A stretch of 64,000 nt of DNA from Phocoena phocoena (GCF_963924675.1 NC_089232.1:54147229-54211228); one strand, 5' to 3'. Shown: positions 47,881 through 59,903, numbered from the stretch's first letter. Notes: a model not told the origin generated them from the sequence alone. Numbers and translations are program-made.

Positions 47881-48218
47881 TTTATTTATTTATTTTTGGT
47901 TGTGTTGGGTCTTTGGTGCTGTGCACAGGCTTTCTCTAGTTGTGGTGAGCAGGGGCTACTCTTTGTTGTGGTGTGGGGGCTTCTCATGGCAGTGGCTTCT
48001 CTTGTTGCAGAGGCCAGGCTCTAGGTGCACAGGCTTCAGTAGTTGTGGCATGTGGGCTCAGTAGTTGTGGCTTGTGGGCTCTAGAGCACAGGCTCAGTAG
48101 TTGTGGTGCACAGGCTCAGCTGCTCTGCGGCATGTGGGATCTTCCCAGGCCAGGGCTTGAACCCATGTCCCTTGCATTGACAGGCAGATTCTTAACCACT
48201 GCGCCACCAGGGAAGCCC
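47881..48218 (-). repeat. CHR-type SINE, long form
   Basis: Reverse orientation. TSD TTGTCAAT at 47,873-47,880 and 48,219-48,226. Confidence 0.94.
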
Positions 48219-48344
48219 TTGTCAATGTTTCTTTCCAACTTTTTCTTTCTCTCCATTAACAAAGTTACTCTTACTGGCAAGACAAAAAATAGTGCAGTTA
48301 ATGCCTTCATGAGAAGTGAGGGGCTTATATAATGTAAAAATATT

Positions 48345-48435
48345 GGTCATGGCCATCTCTGTCTTATTCACAGAGTCTAGCACATAGTGGGTATTCAATA
48401 TCTATTTGTTGAATGAATGAATGGAGGGATGGATG
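48345..48435 (+). repeat. L2 tail
   Basis: 'agagtctagcacatagtggg' then 'tattcaatatctatttgttg' and (aatg)n, the L2 3' terminus. Confidence 0.8.
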
Positions 48436-48439
48436 AGGC

Positions 48440-50267
48440 ATTTTCCAAGTGAAGATTTTTCAGTGAATAATTTTTCAGAGAAAGAAATCTTCCTCTGCCA
48501 AATAAGTTTGTTTATTCGATTAACCATTAAATAAAGTTGCTCCAGGACTTCTCAGAGCCTTCTACACGCTTCTGTGCATTAAGAATCAAGAGGAGACACT
48601 ACTGTTCAGTGCTTCCCTAACTTAATTGACTAGAGAGGCATTTGTTTTCCAGTCACCATTTTCTGGAGTTCCACAGAACATAACTGGAAAAATGTTTAAG
48701 GCAGTGTATTTTTAATGAACACGATAACATTAGCTAACAAATGAAATTATACTTGAATAGAAATCAACTGTAGTTGGATTTTCCTTAAAAATACAGGGGC
48801 AGCATTCTGAAATTGGTACCTGTCTCCCACTTTTATATGGGACTGAGCCTACATGATAATACAGTAGGTGAAATTCCATAAATATCCCAAGGTCTCTGTA
48901 CGTTAACTCAGATATCCTATACTCAAATGCCTACAGAGGCCAAGAAGTAACTGAGTGAAGCACGTGAGTATAAAAAAACATACAGCACTAGCATGATATT
49001 AAATGGCAGTTGGTCCTCAGTATCCATGTCAGGGAATAACAGGTATCCAGCTAATGGACCAGCTAATTCACCACTCTGGCTAAGTAGTGAATAAAGGCCC
49101 AGTGGCAAAAGCATTCCTCTTTTTTATTTTTTTCCCAAGAGAAACCTCGCATCTGGACTTTTATGTAAATTTCCCAGTTTTCCAATATTAAGAATTAATT
49201 CAATTCCTTTTTAAAAATTGCCTGGGCCAAACACACCTCTGCCAGTGTTAGACCAATCAGCCTATCAACGGCATCTTTTACGGTCCATCCTCATAACTGA
49301 AAAAACACCCGTAAACTCAGATTACACAGAACAGTGAGTAATCACTCATGCTAAATTTCTGTGGCTTAATCTTTAACAGAGCAAAGAATTTTCTGGAGTT
49401 TAGGTATCCTAAAGTGCATGATGAAAGAAAAAAAAGAGACATTTTACCATTTTATCTATTATAAGCTTAATAGCTAATATTCATATACATTTTATATATT
49501 CATGTAACATATGTACAGATATAAAATTTCAATTTAACACTTTGAAACAGCAGTTTCTCAGAAAAATTAAGCCATCATTTATATCCTAAGTAGATCATGC
49601 TGTCACTTCTAACTACTACTACAGCAAATAATTCTTACATCACTTCATTGGGTTGATTTTTAACGGCTGACCATTAAAACAATCCTTTTAGAAAAGTTCT
49701 GTTGTCTGAATGCCATCAGTGTCTTGCTTCTCAGATTAGCAATTTTATACTCTAGAGAAGAAATGTAAACAGATGGATATTTTAATATTAATAGATCATA
49801 GTATTTGTCAAATTTACCCTGTATAATTTAGATTGCTGTTTTGTTCATAAAAAGAGAAAGCTCTGGCATTTATGAATAGCAGGTAATAGGAAAAGAACTG
49901 TTGGTCTCAAACAGTTTTTGCCAATGACAGCTTTAGGCAGTAGAATTGAGCATGGAATGGAAGAACAGCAACTTTGGAAAACCATAACCAACCTAAAAGA
50001 ATACTGATGAAGCAATGATAACAAAAGTGTCCTTCCTGAAAATTGTGGGAATTTCCACCAACCATTTATGTGCATATGCTATAGCTTTGCATGCACCCTA
50101 TCTTCCTAGAAGAACACTGCATTAGTCCTCACTAAATTCTAACAAATCACTAATTTTAGCTTATGAATATCAGAACCCCATAACCCTCGATAACTCAGCA
50201 GGTTTCAAGTAGGCCTTAGTTTTATGTGAAAAAGAACGTCATTAAAATTGGCTAAGATAATGTTTAT
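48440..50267. other. Non-coding stretch, nothing recognised
   Basis: About 1.8 kb of unique-looking, A+T-rich sequence. No exon or repeat I can support on either strand. Confidence 0.4.
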
Positions 50268-50280
50268 AAGAACTAGGGAC

Positions 50281-50482
50281 GGGCCTCCCTGGTGGCGCAG
50301 TGGTTGAGAGCCCGCCTGCCGATGCAGGTGACGCAGGTTTGTGCCCCGGTCCGGGAGGATCCCACATGCCGCGGAGCGGCTGGGTCCGTGAGCCATGGCC
50401 GCTGAGCCTGCGTGTCCGGAGCCTGTGCTCTGCAACGGGAGAGGCCACAGCAGTGAGAGGCCCGCGTACCACACACACAAAA
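50281..50482 (+). repeat. CHR-type SINE, short form
   Basis: Begins gggcctccctggtggcgcag. TSD AAGAACTAGGGAC (50,268-50,280) and AAGAACCAGGGAC (50,483-50,495). The tail is (AC)n/A rather than pure A. Confidence 0.96.
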
Positions 50483-50549
50483 AAGAACCAGGGACGATAC
50501 TTCTGAGAATGACTTCATGGCCTGCCTAACTCCGTACAATGTGCAGAGA

Positions 50550-51185
50550 GATCATCTGTTCATCTCCCTTATATGTTGGAGCCCCTCGTGGAGGGGCCCA
50601 GATTAGCTTTTACATGAGGCCTATTTTACCAGCTGCCACTAGTTACTGCCTACCATATTAGCCCAGACCAACATCTCCTCACACCTAAAGAACCTAATAG
50701 CTACTGGCAATGAAAGTTACCAGCCCCTACATTAGTAGCTAACACCTCTAATGGTGTGCAAAATTAATCAAAGGAACCTAAGAGCTCACAGTTCAGGCAC
50801 ACAAAAATGCATTGGGCAGCCATTCAGGATCTAGTCTTAGACACATCTCTGCACCATCTCTGAGGCCTTGAACTTTCTTTGAATTGTACCAGACCCAAGG
50901 ACACCACCTGCCATATTCAGAATAGCACCTGCCAACTGCAACCTTATGGGTCTCAGAGTTTCCCCTTGTAACTCTGCAACCATTTTAGACCCCAACTAAT
51001 CTTTATTTAACAAGCACCTGTACTTCTTGCCAGCTCCAATTATAATTCTTGATAAACAATTCATGTAATTAATGTACCGTTGCTGTTTTCGCCTTTAAAA
51101 GCCTCCTCCGCTTTGTATAATAGTTCAAGTGCTTTTTGAATCTGTGTCTCCTGGGCTGCAGTCCTAACAAACCCCAAATACAAAG
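50550..51185 (+). mobile_element. Probable solo LTR, class I endogenous retrovirus type
   Basis: A ~630-bp segment ending with a TATA-like 'cctttaaaagcc', then 'gaatctgtgtctcctgggct' and 'gcagtcctaacaaacc', the arrangement of U3-R-U5 in ERV1-type LTRs. A short hairpin (gcccctcgtggaggggc) lies at 50,581. No internal retroviral genes are adjacent and I could not fix the TSD, so both limits and family are tentative. Confidence 0.4.
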
Positions 51186-51189
51186 TGGG

Positions 51190-51870
51190 GGAGGCTTCTA
51201 AAGGCCCCAAATAAGCACCTTTTAATTTCAATTAGGTCTCCATTTCTGAAATTTTGGTTAACATAGCTATTTTCAATATTTCAAAAAACCTAAAGGAAAT
51301 CATGCATTTACTTGTAATATTGTGGCATTGACCACATTTCTTACTTTTAGTCTGGAATTATGCCAACTCAATGAAGAAGTACCAGTATTCTCCAAGAGAT
51401 CTGAAGTTTAGAATGACAGTTTTATACCTTTGATTTATAAAACATGTAAACTCCTCCTCACTTCCATGTCTTTGCTCATTTTGATTCACTCAACTGTAAT
51501 CTTTTAATTCTTCCTTTTCAAATCCTCCCCATTTTTAAAGGATAGGCTCGAGATCCCACCAGTGCAGTCCTCAGAGATCTCCCATTACTCTTAAACTCTC
51601 CAACACTCGTTATTATCCTAATTTCTTAACATGCGCTAATCCTAATCCCAAACGCTGTATTCTTGTCTTCTCCATCACTTTTGAATCAGCATTGCATGAA
51701 TGCAATGTTATCAACTGAGTAGATACTCAACAAATGAATAAAACTCACTTTTTGAATGAAACTGATTTGAATTTGTAGGACAGTTGACTGAAGTTCATCT
51801 ATTTAATTTACATAATTTGTGGTGTCCTTAAAAAAAAAAACTGAGGTTAAGCAGAAGTTTACACACTTGA
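51190..51870. other. Non-coding stretch, weak L2-like part
   Basis: 51,440-51,750 vaguely resembles an L2 3' region ('gagtagatactcaacaaatg'). No gene. Confidence 0.3.
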
Positions 51871-52369
51871 TTTTTATCTCTCTAACCTTTTTATTATGAA
51901 CTTATTCATACATGGAGACAAATTTAAGAAAATTACAATGAATATCTGTATACTCTCCACCCAGATCAAACAATTTTTATGATTTTACCATATTTATTTC
52001 ATCAGTCACCAATGAACTATCTATACATATTTTATACTGTTGCTGAATCATTTAAAAATAAATTGCAGGTATCATAACACTTACCTCTTAAATATTGGGT
52101 TGGCCAAAAAGTTCATTCGGGTTTTTCCGTAAGATGTTACCCAATGTAAATTAATAATTAATTCACTTATGTCATTCAATATCCAGTTCTTATTCAATTT
52201 TTCCCCATTGTCCCAAGAATATCTCTTCTATTTGTTTTTTTCCTAAACGGGATCCAATAAAGTTGTATGCATTGCATTTGTTTGTTATATCTTGTAGAGG
52301 AGGAAATGGTTTTCCATGTTTTGGGGTAGTGTGCCCTGGATCCCATCAATCTCTTTACATGCTTTTATT
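51870..52369. repeat. Old L1M-like segment
   Basis: 'aaatttaagaaaattacaat', 'gtatactctccacccagatc', 'ttcaatatccagttcttatt' and 'ttttccccattgtcccaaga' are decayed blocks of a common old repeat, related to 46.4-46.6 kb. Interrupted by a mariner piece. Confidence 0.5.
52096..52142 (+). mobile_element. Mariner end fragment
   Basis: 'ttgggttggccaaaaagttc' then 'attcgggtttttccgtaaga' is one terminus of the cetartiodactyl mariner family. The mirror-image end is missing. Confidence 0.75.
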
Positions 52370-52578
52370 TATTTATTTATGTATTTTGCAGTACGCGGGC
52401 CTCTCACTGTTGTGGCCTCTTCCGTTGCAGAGCACAGGCTCCGGATGTGCAGGCCCAGCGGCCATGGCTCACAGGTCCAGCTGCTCCGCGGCATGTGGGA
52501 TCTTCCCAGACCAGGGCATGAACCCGTGTCCCCTGCATCGGCAGGCAGACTCTCAACCACTGCGCCACCAGGGAAGCC
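52370..52578 (-). repeat. CHR-type SINE, short form, at a rearrangement joint
   Basis: Reverse orientation. Left flank is an old L1M-like repeat. The right flank is the interior of L1 ORF2. No matching TSD is visible, unlike the other full-length SINEs here. Confidence 0.93.
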
Positions 52579-53001
52579 CTCCCTCTTTTTCTTGATGAGT
52601 CTGGCTAATGGTTTATCAATTATGTTTATCTTCTCAAAGAAACAGCTTTTAGTTTTATTGATCTTTGCTATTGTTTTCTTTGTTTCTATTTCATTTATCT
52701 CTGCGCTGGTCTTTATAATTTCTTTCCTTCTGCTAACTTTGGGTTTTGTTTGTTCTTCTTTCTCTAGTTCCTTTAGCTGTAAGGTTAGATTGTTATTTGA
52801 GATTTTTCTTGTTTCTTGAGGTAGGCTTGTATAGCTATGAACTTCCCTCTAGAACTGCTTTTGCTGCATACCATAGGTTTTGGGTTGTTGTGTTTTCATT
52901 GTCATTTGACTCTAGGTATTTTTTGATTTCCTCTTTGATTTGTTCAGTGATCTCTTGGCTATTTAGTAGCATATTGTTTAGCCTCCATGTGTTTGTATTT
53001 T

Positions 53002-53730
53002 TTACAGTTTTTTCCTATAATTGATACCTAGTCTCATAGTATTGTGATCAGAAAAGATACTTGATATGATTTTAATTTTCTTAAATTCACCGAGGCTTGA
53101 TTTGTGACCCAAGATATGATCAATCCTGGAGAATGTTCCATGTTCACTTGAGAAGAAAGTGTATTCTGTTGTTTCTGGATGGAATGTCCTATAAATATCA
53201 ATTAAGTCCATCTTGTTTAATGTGTCATTTAAAGTTTGTGTTTCCTTATTTATTTTCATTTTGGATGATCTGTCCATTGGTGAAAGTGGGGTGTTAAAGT
53301 CCCCTACTATGATTGTGTTATTGTCGATTTCCCCTTTTATGGCTGTTAGCATTTGCCTTACGTATTGAGGTGCTCCTATGTTGGGTGCATAAATATTTAC
53401 AATTGTTATATCTTCTTCTTGGATTTATCTCTTGATCATTATGTAGTGTCCTTCTTTGTTTCTTGTAACAGTCTTTATTTTAAAGTCTACTTTGTCTGAT
53501 ATGAGGATTGCTACTCCAGCTTTCTCTTGATTTTCATTTGCATGGTGTATCTTTTTCCATCCCCTCACTTTCAGTCTGTATGTGTCCATAGGTGTGAAGT
53601 GGGTCTCTTGTAGACAGCATATGTACGGGTCTTGTTTTTGTATCCATTCAACCAGTCTATGTCTTTTGGTGGGAGCATTTAATCCATTTACATTTAAGGT
53701 AATTATCGATATATATGTTCCTATGACCAT
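53002..53730 (-). pseudogene. L1 ORF2 endonuclease part, broken
   Basis: Starts MVIGTYISIITLNVNGLNAP at 53,730, with LQETHF near codon 40. A stop follows the IMIKR position, then the frame resumes at MLTAIKGEI. The endonuclease motifs VGDFNTPLSP, SRIDHILGH-like and SDHNTMRLG are present. The reverse transcriptase is absent because the element stops at the SINE. Confidence 0.88.
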
Positions 53731-54195
53731 TTTCTTAATTGTTTTGGGTTTGTTATCGTAGGTCTTTTCCTTCTCTTGTGTTTCCTGCCTAGAAAAGTTC
53801 CTTTAGCATTTGTTGTAAAGCTGGTTTGGTGGTGCTTTAACTTTTGCTTACCTGTAAAGGTTTTAATTTCTCCACTGAATCTGAATGAGATCCTTGCTGG
53901 GTAGAGTAATCTTGGTTGTAGGTTTTTCTCCTTCATCACTTGAAATATGTCCTGCCACTCCCTTCTGGCTTGCAGAGTTTCTGCTGAAAAATCAGCTGTT
54001 AACCTTATGGGGATTCCCTTGTATGTTATTTGTTGCTTCTCCCTTGCTGCTTTTAATATTTTTTCTTTTTATTTAATTTTTGATAGTTGGAATAATATGT
54101 GTCTTGGCGTGTTTCTCTTTGGGTTTTTCCAGTATGGTACTTTCTGTGCTTCCTGGACTTGACTATTTCCTTTCCCATGTTAGGGAAGTTTTCGA

Positions 54196-54867
54196 CTATA
54201 ATCTCTTCAAATATTTTCCCAGACCCTTTTTCTCTTGTTCTTCTGGGACCCCTATAATTTGAATGTTGGTGTGTTTAATGTTGTCCCAGAGGTCTCTGAG
54301 ACTGTCCTCAATTCTTTTCATTCTTTTTTCTTTATTCTGCTCCCTGGCAGTTATTTCCACCATTTTATCTTCCAGGTCACTTATCTGTTCTTCTGCCTCA
54401 GTTATTCTGCTGTTGATTCCTTCTAGAGTATTTTTAGTTTCAGTAATTGTGTTGTTCGTCACTGGTTGTTTACTCCTTAGTTCTTCTAGATCCTTGTTAA
54501 ATGTTTCTTGTATTTTCTCCATACTGTGTTCAAGATTTTGGATCATCTTTACTATCATTACTCTGAATTCTTTTTCAGTTAGGTTGCCTATTGCATCTTC
54601 ATTTATTTGGTCTTGTAGGTTTTTACCTTGCTCCTTCATCTGTAAGATATTTTTTTGTCGTTTCTTTTTTTTTGATGGGTGGTACTGTATTCCTGTCTTG
54701 CCGGTTGTTTGGCCTAAGACGTCTAGCCCTGGAGTTTGCAGGCAGTTGGATAGAGCTGAGTCTTGGTGCTGAGATGAGGACCTCCAGGATGCCTCAGTCC
54801 AATTAATATTCCCTGGGGTCTGAAGTTCTCTGTTAGTCCAGCGCTTTGGACTCAGAGCTCCCACCAC
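54196..54867 (-). pseudogene. L1 ORF1, frameshifted
   Basis: Open for 223 codons on the minus strand. It includes upstream 5' UTR-derived codons, then the ORF1p coiled coil (FNKDLEELRSKQ, EEQISDLEDKMVEI) and the RRM start (IQIIGVPEEQ). It then runs off frame at KYLKRL. The rest of ORF1 continues as a separate piece at about 53,840-54,190. Confidence 0.88.
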
Positions 54868-55394
54868 AGGAGCTCAGGCCCAGCCTCCATCCTGGGAACC
54901 AAGATCTCACAAGCTTTGTGGCGCAGTAAAAAAGAAAGAAAGAAAGAAAAAAGGAACAGTAAAATATCAAAGAGTAAAAAAGGAAATAAAATTAGAAAGA
55001 TAAAGAATATATTAGTAAGAGTAAAACTATAATGGAAACAACCAGTTGCTGGGGGTTCCTCCCGTCCCCTTAGGTGTTTGTGGTCCCCCACAGTGCCTGG
55101 TAGGTGCCCTAGTTGTGAGGAGATGCGAATTCTGCGTCCTCCTGGTATGCCATCTTGACTCCCTCCCTCTTTCTTTATTTCATCGACTTTTAAAAGAGAT
55201 AGGGAGTTGTAGAAACAGTTTTAATAATGTTAAATAATTCTATAAGAGAGACATTTTTCAGTTTCATCTGATTACAGAAAAAGAAATTCCTGTTCTGAGA
55301 TTCTGAGATTTTGAAATTTAACCTGATCATTGGTTGACACAGTTTCAAATAAAATAGCTACTGAAGGGAAAAGAGCAAACTGTGAATTTACACG

Positions 55395-55575
55395 ATAATA
55401 ATTGGGTTCCAGCAATCACTAGTCAGGACTCCTTGAGGAAGTTATTTAGCTGCTATGAGGTTCATTTTCTACTACATAAGAAGGAGATCGTATCTACGTT
55501 GTAAAGTAAGGATTACTATGAGATAATTATGCAAATGCCTAGCATAGCATAGAAGCTTAATAAATGCCGGTTCCT
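55395..55575 (+). repeat. MIR SINE
   Basis: 'ttccagcaatcactagtcag', 'gaagttatttagctgctatg', 'gagataattatgcaaatgcc' and 'agaagcttaataaatgccgg'. Confidence 0.7.
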
Positions 55576-55843
55576 TTCCCCTAAGTCCCTATTTTTTGTC
55601 TAAGAATGGGGTATTTCAAGATTGGTAAACTTCTTATGTATGATTCTTTCTTTGAATATTTTGTTGCCAAGTGAATTGCAAAAGAACGTCCAGACTGGAG
55701 TTTTACACTACATTTTACCTTGCTTTGCTTCTGAGTTATATTTTGAAAGTAATATCTGTGAACCCTCATTTTGAGTTTCTTATGTAAAATGATTTCTAAA
55801 AACAATTTAAGACAAAAGCGTTACTATTCTAAATTAACATTTT

Positions 55844-56044
55844 TTTTTTTTTGCAGTACGCGGACCCCTCACTGCTGTGGCCTCTCCCGTTGCGGAGCAC
55901 AGGCTCCGGACGCGCAGGCTCAGCGGCCAAGGCTCACGGGCCCAGCTGCTCCGCGGCATGTGGGATCTTCCCGGACCGGGTCACGAACCCGTGTCCCCTG
56001 CATCGGCAGGTGGACTGTCAACCACTGCGCCACCAGGGAAGCCC
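55844..56044 (-). repeat. CHR-type SINE, short form
   Basis: Reverse orientation. Perfect TSD TAAATTAACATTTT at 55,830-55,843 and 56,045-56,058. Confidence 0.97.
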
Positions 56045-56145
56045 TAAATTAACATTTTAATCTAAATATGTTTTAAATTTTGCTTAGATAGTATTTATGC
56101 CTGAATTATAAATTTAAAATACGACATTTAAAAAATAACAAATAT

Positions 56146-56186
56146 GGGACTTCCTTGGCTGCACAGTGGTTAAGAATCCGCCTGCT
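56146..56186 (+). repeat. SINE head fragment (40 bp)
   Basis: 'gggacttccttggctgcaca' to 'aatccgcctgct': only the 5' head of a long-form SINE. It is directly followed by another SINE and no remainder is seen. Confidence 0.85.
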
Positions 56187-56385
56187 GGGCTTCCCTGGTG
56201 GCGCAGTGGTTGAGAGTCCGCCTGCCGATGCAGGGGACACGGGTTCGTGCCCCGGTCCGGGAAGATCCCACATGCCGCGGAGCGGCAGGGCCCGTGAACC
56301 ATGGCCGCTGAGCCTGCGCGTCCGGAGCCTGTGCTCTGCAACGGGAGAGGCCACCACAGTGAGAGGCCCACGTGCTGCAAAAAAT
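56187..56385 (+). repeat. CHR-type SINE, short form
   Basis: Complete body with a short A tail. The 3' flank is ATATATGTACA (56,390-56,400), but the 5' flank is another SINE head rather than a TSD copy. Confidence 0.94.
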
Positions 56386-56489
56386 AGATATATATGTACA
56401 TTCTTTTATGACATTATTATGAAACTACTATTAGAATTCCAGAATTGACCTGTATAATTAATGAACAATGACCTTTATTTGGTGTTAAC

Positions 56490-56618
56490 CTTGCCAGCGG
56501 CCATGGCTCACAGGCCCAGCCTCTCCGCGGCATGTGGGATCCTCCCGGACTGGGGCACGAACCCGTGTCCCCTGCATCGGCAGGCGGACCCTCAACCACT
56601 GTGCCACCAGGGAAGCCC
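56490..56618 (-). repeat. SINE 5' part, inverted, lacking its 3' part
   Basis: Minus-strand head to 'gccatggccgctgg'-like region, then abrupt loss of the 3' half and tail. Its 5' flank (56,619-56,630) reads AATATATGTACA on the minus strand, matching the 3' flank of the SINE at 56,187-56,385. Confidence 0.9.
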
Positions 56619-56633
56619 TGTACATATATTTTT

Positions 56634-58955
56634 GTTTCATTCTCCAGGCTATATTTTTTGTGTGTCTTAGAAGATTATATATAATGACTGTAACAATTTT
56701 CTTTTATTATAACTTCCTGGTGTTACTTCTATGTACTTACTGTAGGGTGATTATTTTATAAAGCAAAACACTTTGTGAATTTTAATTGCTACATGAATAT
56801 TCACGTTTGTTCATATTTAGATGACTGTATTTGGTTTATTTGCGATTAATCATCGTCATACAGGACAACATACAATAAAGAAAGTGAGATTTTTAGACAC
56901 AATTGTTAATGTTTTTTACAAAATACTTCATTGAGTAGGACAAAGAGCTGATTGGCCTCAGGAAATTTAATCTCCTTATATTAAGCTGAAGTGAGTGAAA
57001 GCAGACTGAGCATTGAAAATGCTATGAGATTACAGAGAAGAACAACATCAATTAAAGCAATGTGCTTTCATAATTTCCCAACATTACAAGAGAACTCTCC
57101 ACCAACCAGAAGCTAGTAATCAGAAATAAGAGAACTATTCTTAAGCAAATTTCCTACCAATTAGCCATGGGAACCCTCTTCTCCAGTCCTGCTGGTTTGC
57201 TCACTGTGGAACCCTTCCCCCTCCTCTCTCAGCTCTGCCCATTCAAGCCACAAGGATCTTGATCTGTCTCTTGTATGATAGTAATGTTTCTGTGTCCTGA
57301 AATTTAACACTTAATTATATACTGTTTTTTTCTAGTCTCTAATTGTTTTAGGTGTGTTTTGTATTCTCTTCTCAACTAGATTGTAGACCCTGAGGCTATG
57401 ACCACGTGTCTTATTTCTTTGTTAATGCTTTTTATGCTAAACATGGTAGGCATGAAATAATGTCTTGCTGGAAAATCTAAAAAGAGCCATTGATTTTGTA
57501 CAACTGTGGCCAGAGCTCAAAGCAAAAAAACTTCATGTCTGTGTGGGGTAGAAAGGACACTCGCTGGGCCCTGATGTTTTCAAATTCATTCAGATTGCCC
57601 TGGTTACAGTAAACATAAATCTACTCAAGTTTGAGCTAGTTTGTTATCTGCAATAAACAGACAAGATGATTTCATGGAACCCAACTGCACACTGGTGATT
57701 AAGACTGCACGAGACTGAACCTGGGAATTGGAAGGTCAGAAACCAGTCAGTGTCTTTTTCTAAAAACCAGCATGGTCTTTCTTCCATTTCTCCAGTCAGC
57801 TGCTTCTATCTCACTGTGTATCTGTAGGTCAGTTTCCCTTGCCTGAATGTGCCTTAGCATGGCTACTCCAATATCAACCTTCCATGGTTTTACAAGTTCA
57901 GGACCCATGAGTAACTGACCCAGCTTTTACATCCCATTTCCAAATTTCAGACAGAAAAACTATGATTGGCCTGTAATGTGTCAGATATTAAACCCTGGCC
58001 CAGTCAGCTGTCACCTGGATAGCAAGAGTCAAGTGGTTTGATATCCATTCTCAGCAGGGTTGTGGGAACAACTCTCAAAGAAGAGGAAAAGTAGAAAGCA
58101 GGCAACTTGGTTGATGCAACTACTACAGTTAAAATCTATAGGAAATTGCAACAAAAGCTTTTATGGATGTCTTCCCAGCTCATAACTCCCTTTTTCTGAA
58201 AACTTACGTCTTGCCCACTGGAGTAGTCCCCCAGTGGACTATTTGCACTAAACACATTTGTACTAAATGACACTGTACTTCTGGCCAGTTGACCAAACCA
58301 GAGTGATCATTCTTCCCAAGCCAGGCTAAACTGATTTTCTCCCAGGAAATTTTCTTTGAGGCCAAGAAATTGCCCATCAGGCTAGGCTGGTCTTTTGAGA
58401 GGAAAGGCTGTCAGCTCAGAACTGTTTTAGGACCATCCTTCCCCATTCTGTGCACAGGGAAGGAAAGAGAACCAGTCTGTTGTGAGGGAAGAATGAAGCA
58501 GACAACCTTAAAGAGGCGCGGCTGAGACAGGAGAGCAAGTTCTGCCACGTTCTTCAAGGCTGAATAGTTTCTGATTCCAGAAGCCCAACTGCTTTACTAC
58601 CCTTGAGTTCTTTGAGACATCTCCACATTCTTTTTTGCTTAAGTTAGCTTGAGTTGGTTTCTGTTATTTGCAACCAAATAGTTGAGATATCGAGATTAAG
58701 AGTCTTTCCTACACTTGTCCACCGAGACAAGTCAGTTGTGTTAAGATGCCAATATTTTGTTACCGTGAAAAGCTTCTAAATTTATCTTGTAGACTCACAT
58801 ATCTATGTGGCCATATAGTACATCTGTTTGTGACTCATGAGGATTAAATAGTACGGGAGGGCTCCGTTAACTGATTCTCAGTTGGGTGTTATATGATTTT
58901 TTGAAAGAGAACAATTTGTGAAGAAAAATTGGCCTTGAAATTTTTATCATTTATA
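56634..58955. other. Non-coding stretch with weak repeat-like parts
   Basis: 57,340-57,470 ('ctagattgtagaccctgagg') is L2-like, and 58,600-58,700 ('gcttgagttggtttctgtta') resembles the end of an old LTR or MITE. Nothing could be bounded. No gene is seen. Confidence 0.35.
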
Positions 58956-58959
58956 TGTA

Positions 58960-59170
58960 TCTGCTATTGTACCTGATGCTTGTTACAGTTTTCAAAGCAC
59001 ATTTATATATATCCTGTCGTTTGACACTTACAACAATCCTCTGGGGAAGGATTAATTACATCATTCCTATTTCATAAATGAAGAAACTGAGCCTCACAGA
59101 GATCAGTTCGTTGTCATTAATCTAGGAAGGAAACAACACAGACTCAAAATCAGTGTTTATTAATATTTCT
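58960..59170 (-). repeat. MIR SINE
   Basis: Reverse MIR: 'tttcaaagcacatttatata', 'gacacttacaacaatcctct', 'tatttcataaatgaagaaac' and 'tgagcctcacagagatcagt'. Confidence 0.85.
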
Positions 59171-59903
59171 GACCCACATTTGATCTCTGTCTTCTTATAG
59201 AATGTTCTTCCCCCCTTAAAAAACTTGCTTTTCTATTGAAGTATAAAATGGGTACAGAAAAGTGCACAAATCATACGGGTACAGTTCAATGAGTAATCAC
59301 AAAGCAAACACACCATGTGATACCAATAGGGCATGAAATTGGATATGACATTTCTGTCCTCTCCCAATCACTATTCCCTCCTTCTTCCCAAAAGGAAATC
59401 ACTCTTCTGACTTTCAATACCATACATTTGCCTGTTTTCAAACTTTATATAAATGAAATTGTGCAGTATGAATACTTTTGTGTTCAACTTCCTTTACATA
59501 AATGAGATTCATCTATTTTATTGTAACAGTAGTTCATTCATTTCTATTCCTGTATGGTATTCCATTGTAAGAATATACCACAATTTATGTATCCATTCTA
59601 TTATCTATAGATACTTGAATTGTTTTCAGTTTGGGGCTGTCATGAATGACGCTGATAGAAGCATTCATGAGAATATCTTTTAGAGCACAACATGCATGGT
59701 CTATTGAGTAAATACCCAAGGAATAAAATTGCTGGGTCAAAAGTTCAGATTTAATAGCTACTGCTAGGCATTTTTGCAGTGTGGGTGTATTAATTTACAC
59801 CCTCACCCCACTGGTGTAGGAAAAATTTAGCTGCTCCTTATTCTCATCAATACTTGGTATCTTCCGTTTTTTATTTTAACTCTTCTGGTGAGTGCATAAT
59901 GGG

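Larger units (their letters stand above)
52579..55168 (-). mobile_element. Cetartiodactyl L1, 5' half only
   Basis: Read on the minus strand it starts at about 55,168 with 'gagggagtcaagatggc' (a typical L1 5' end carrying the YY1-like aagatggc). It then passes through the 5' UTR, ORF1 and the N-terminal part of ORF2, and ends inside ORF2 at the SINE joint. The 3' half and poly(A) are missing, the opposite of the usual 5' truncation. A (AAAG)n tract lies at 54,929-54,949. Confidence 0.93.

Noticed and set aside
54263..54806. Plus-strand open frames up to 169 codons
   Set aside because: Antisense shadows of the minus-strand L1 ORF1.
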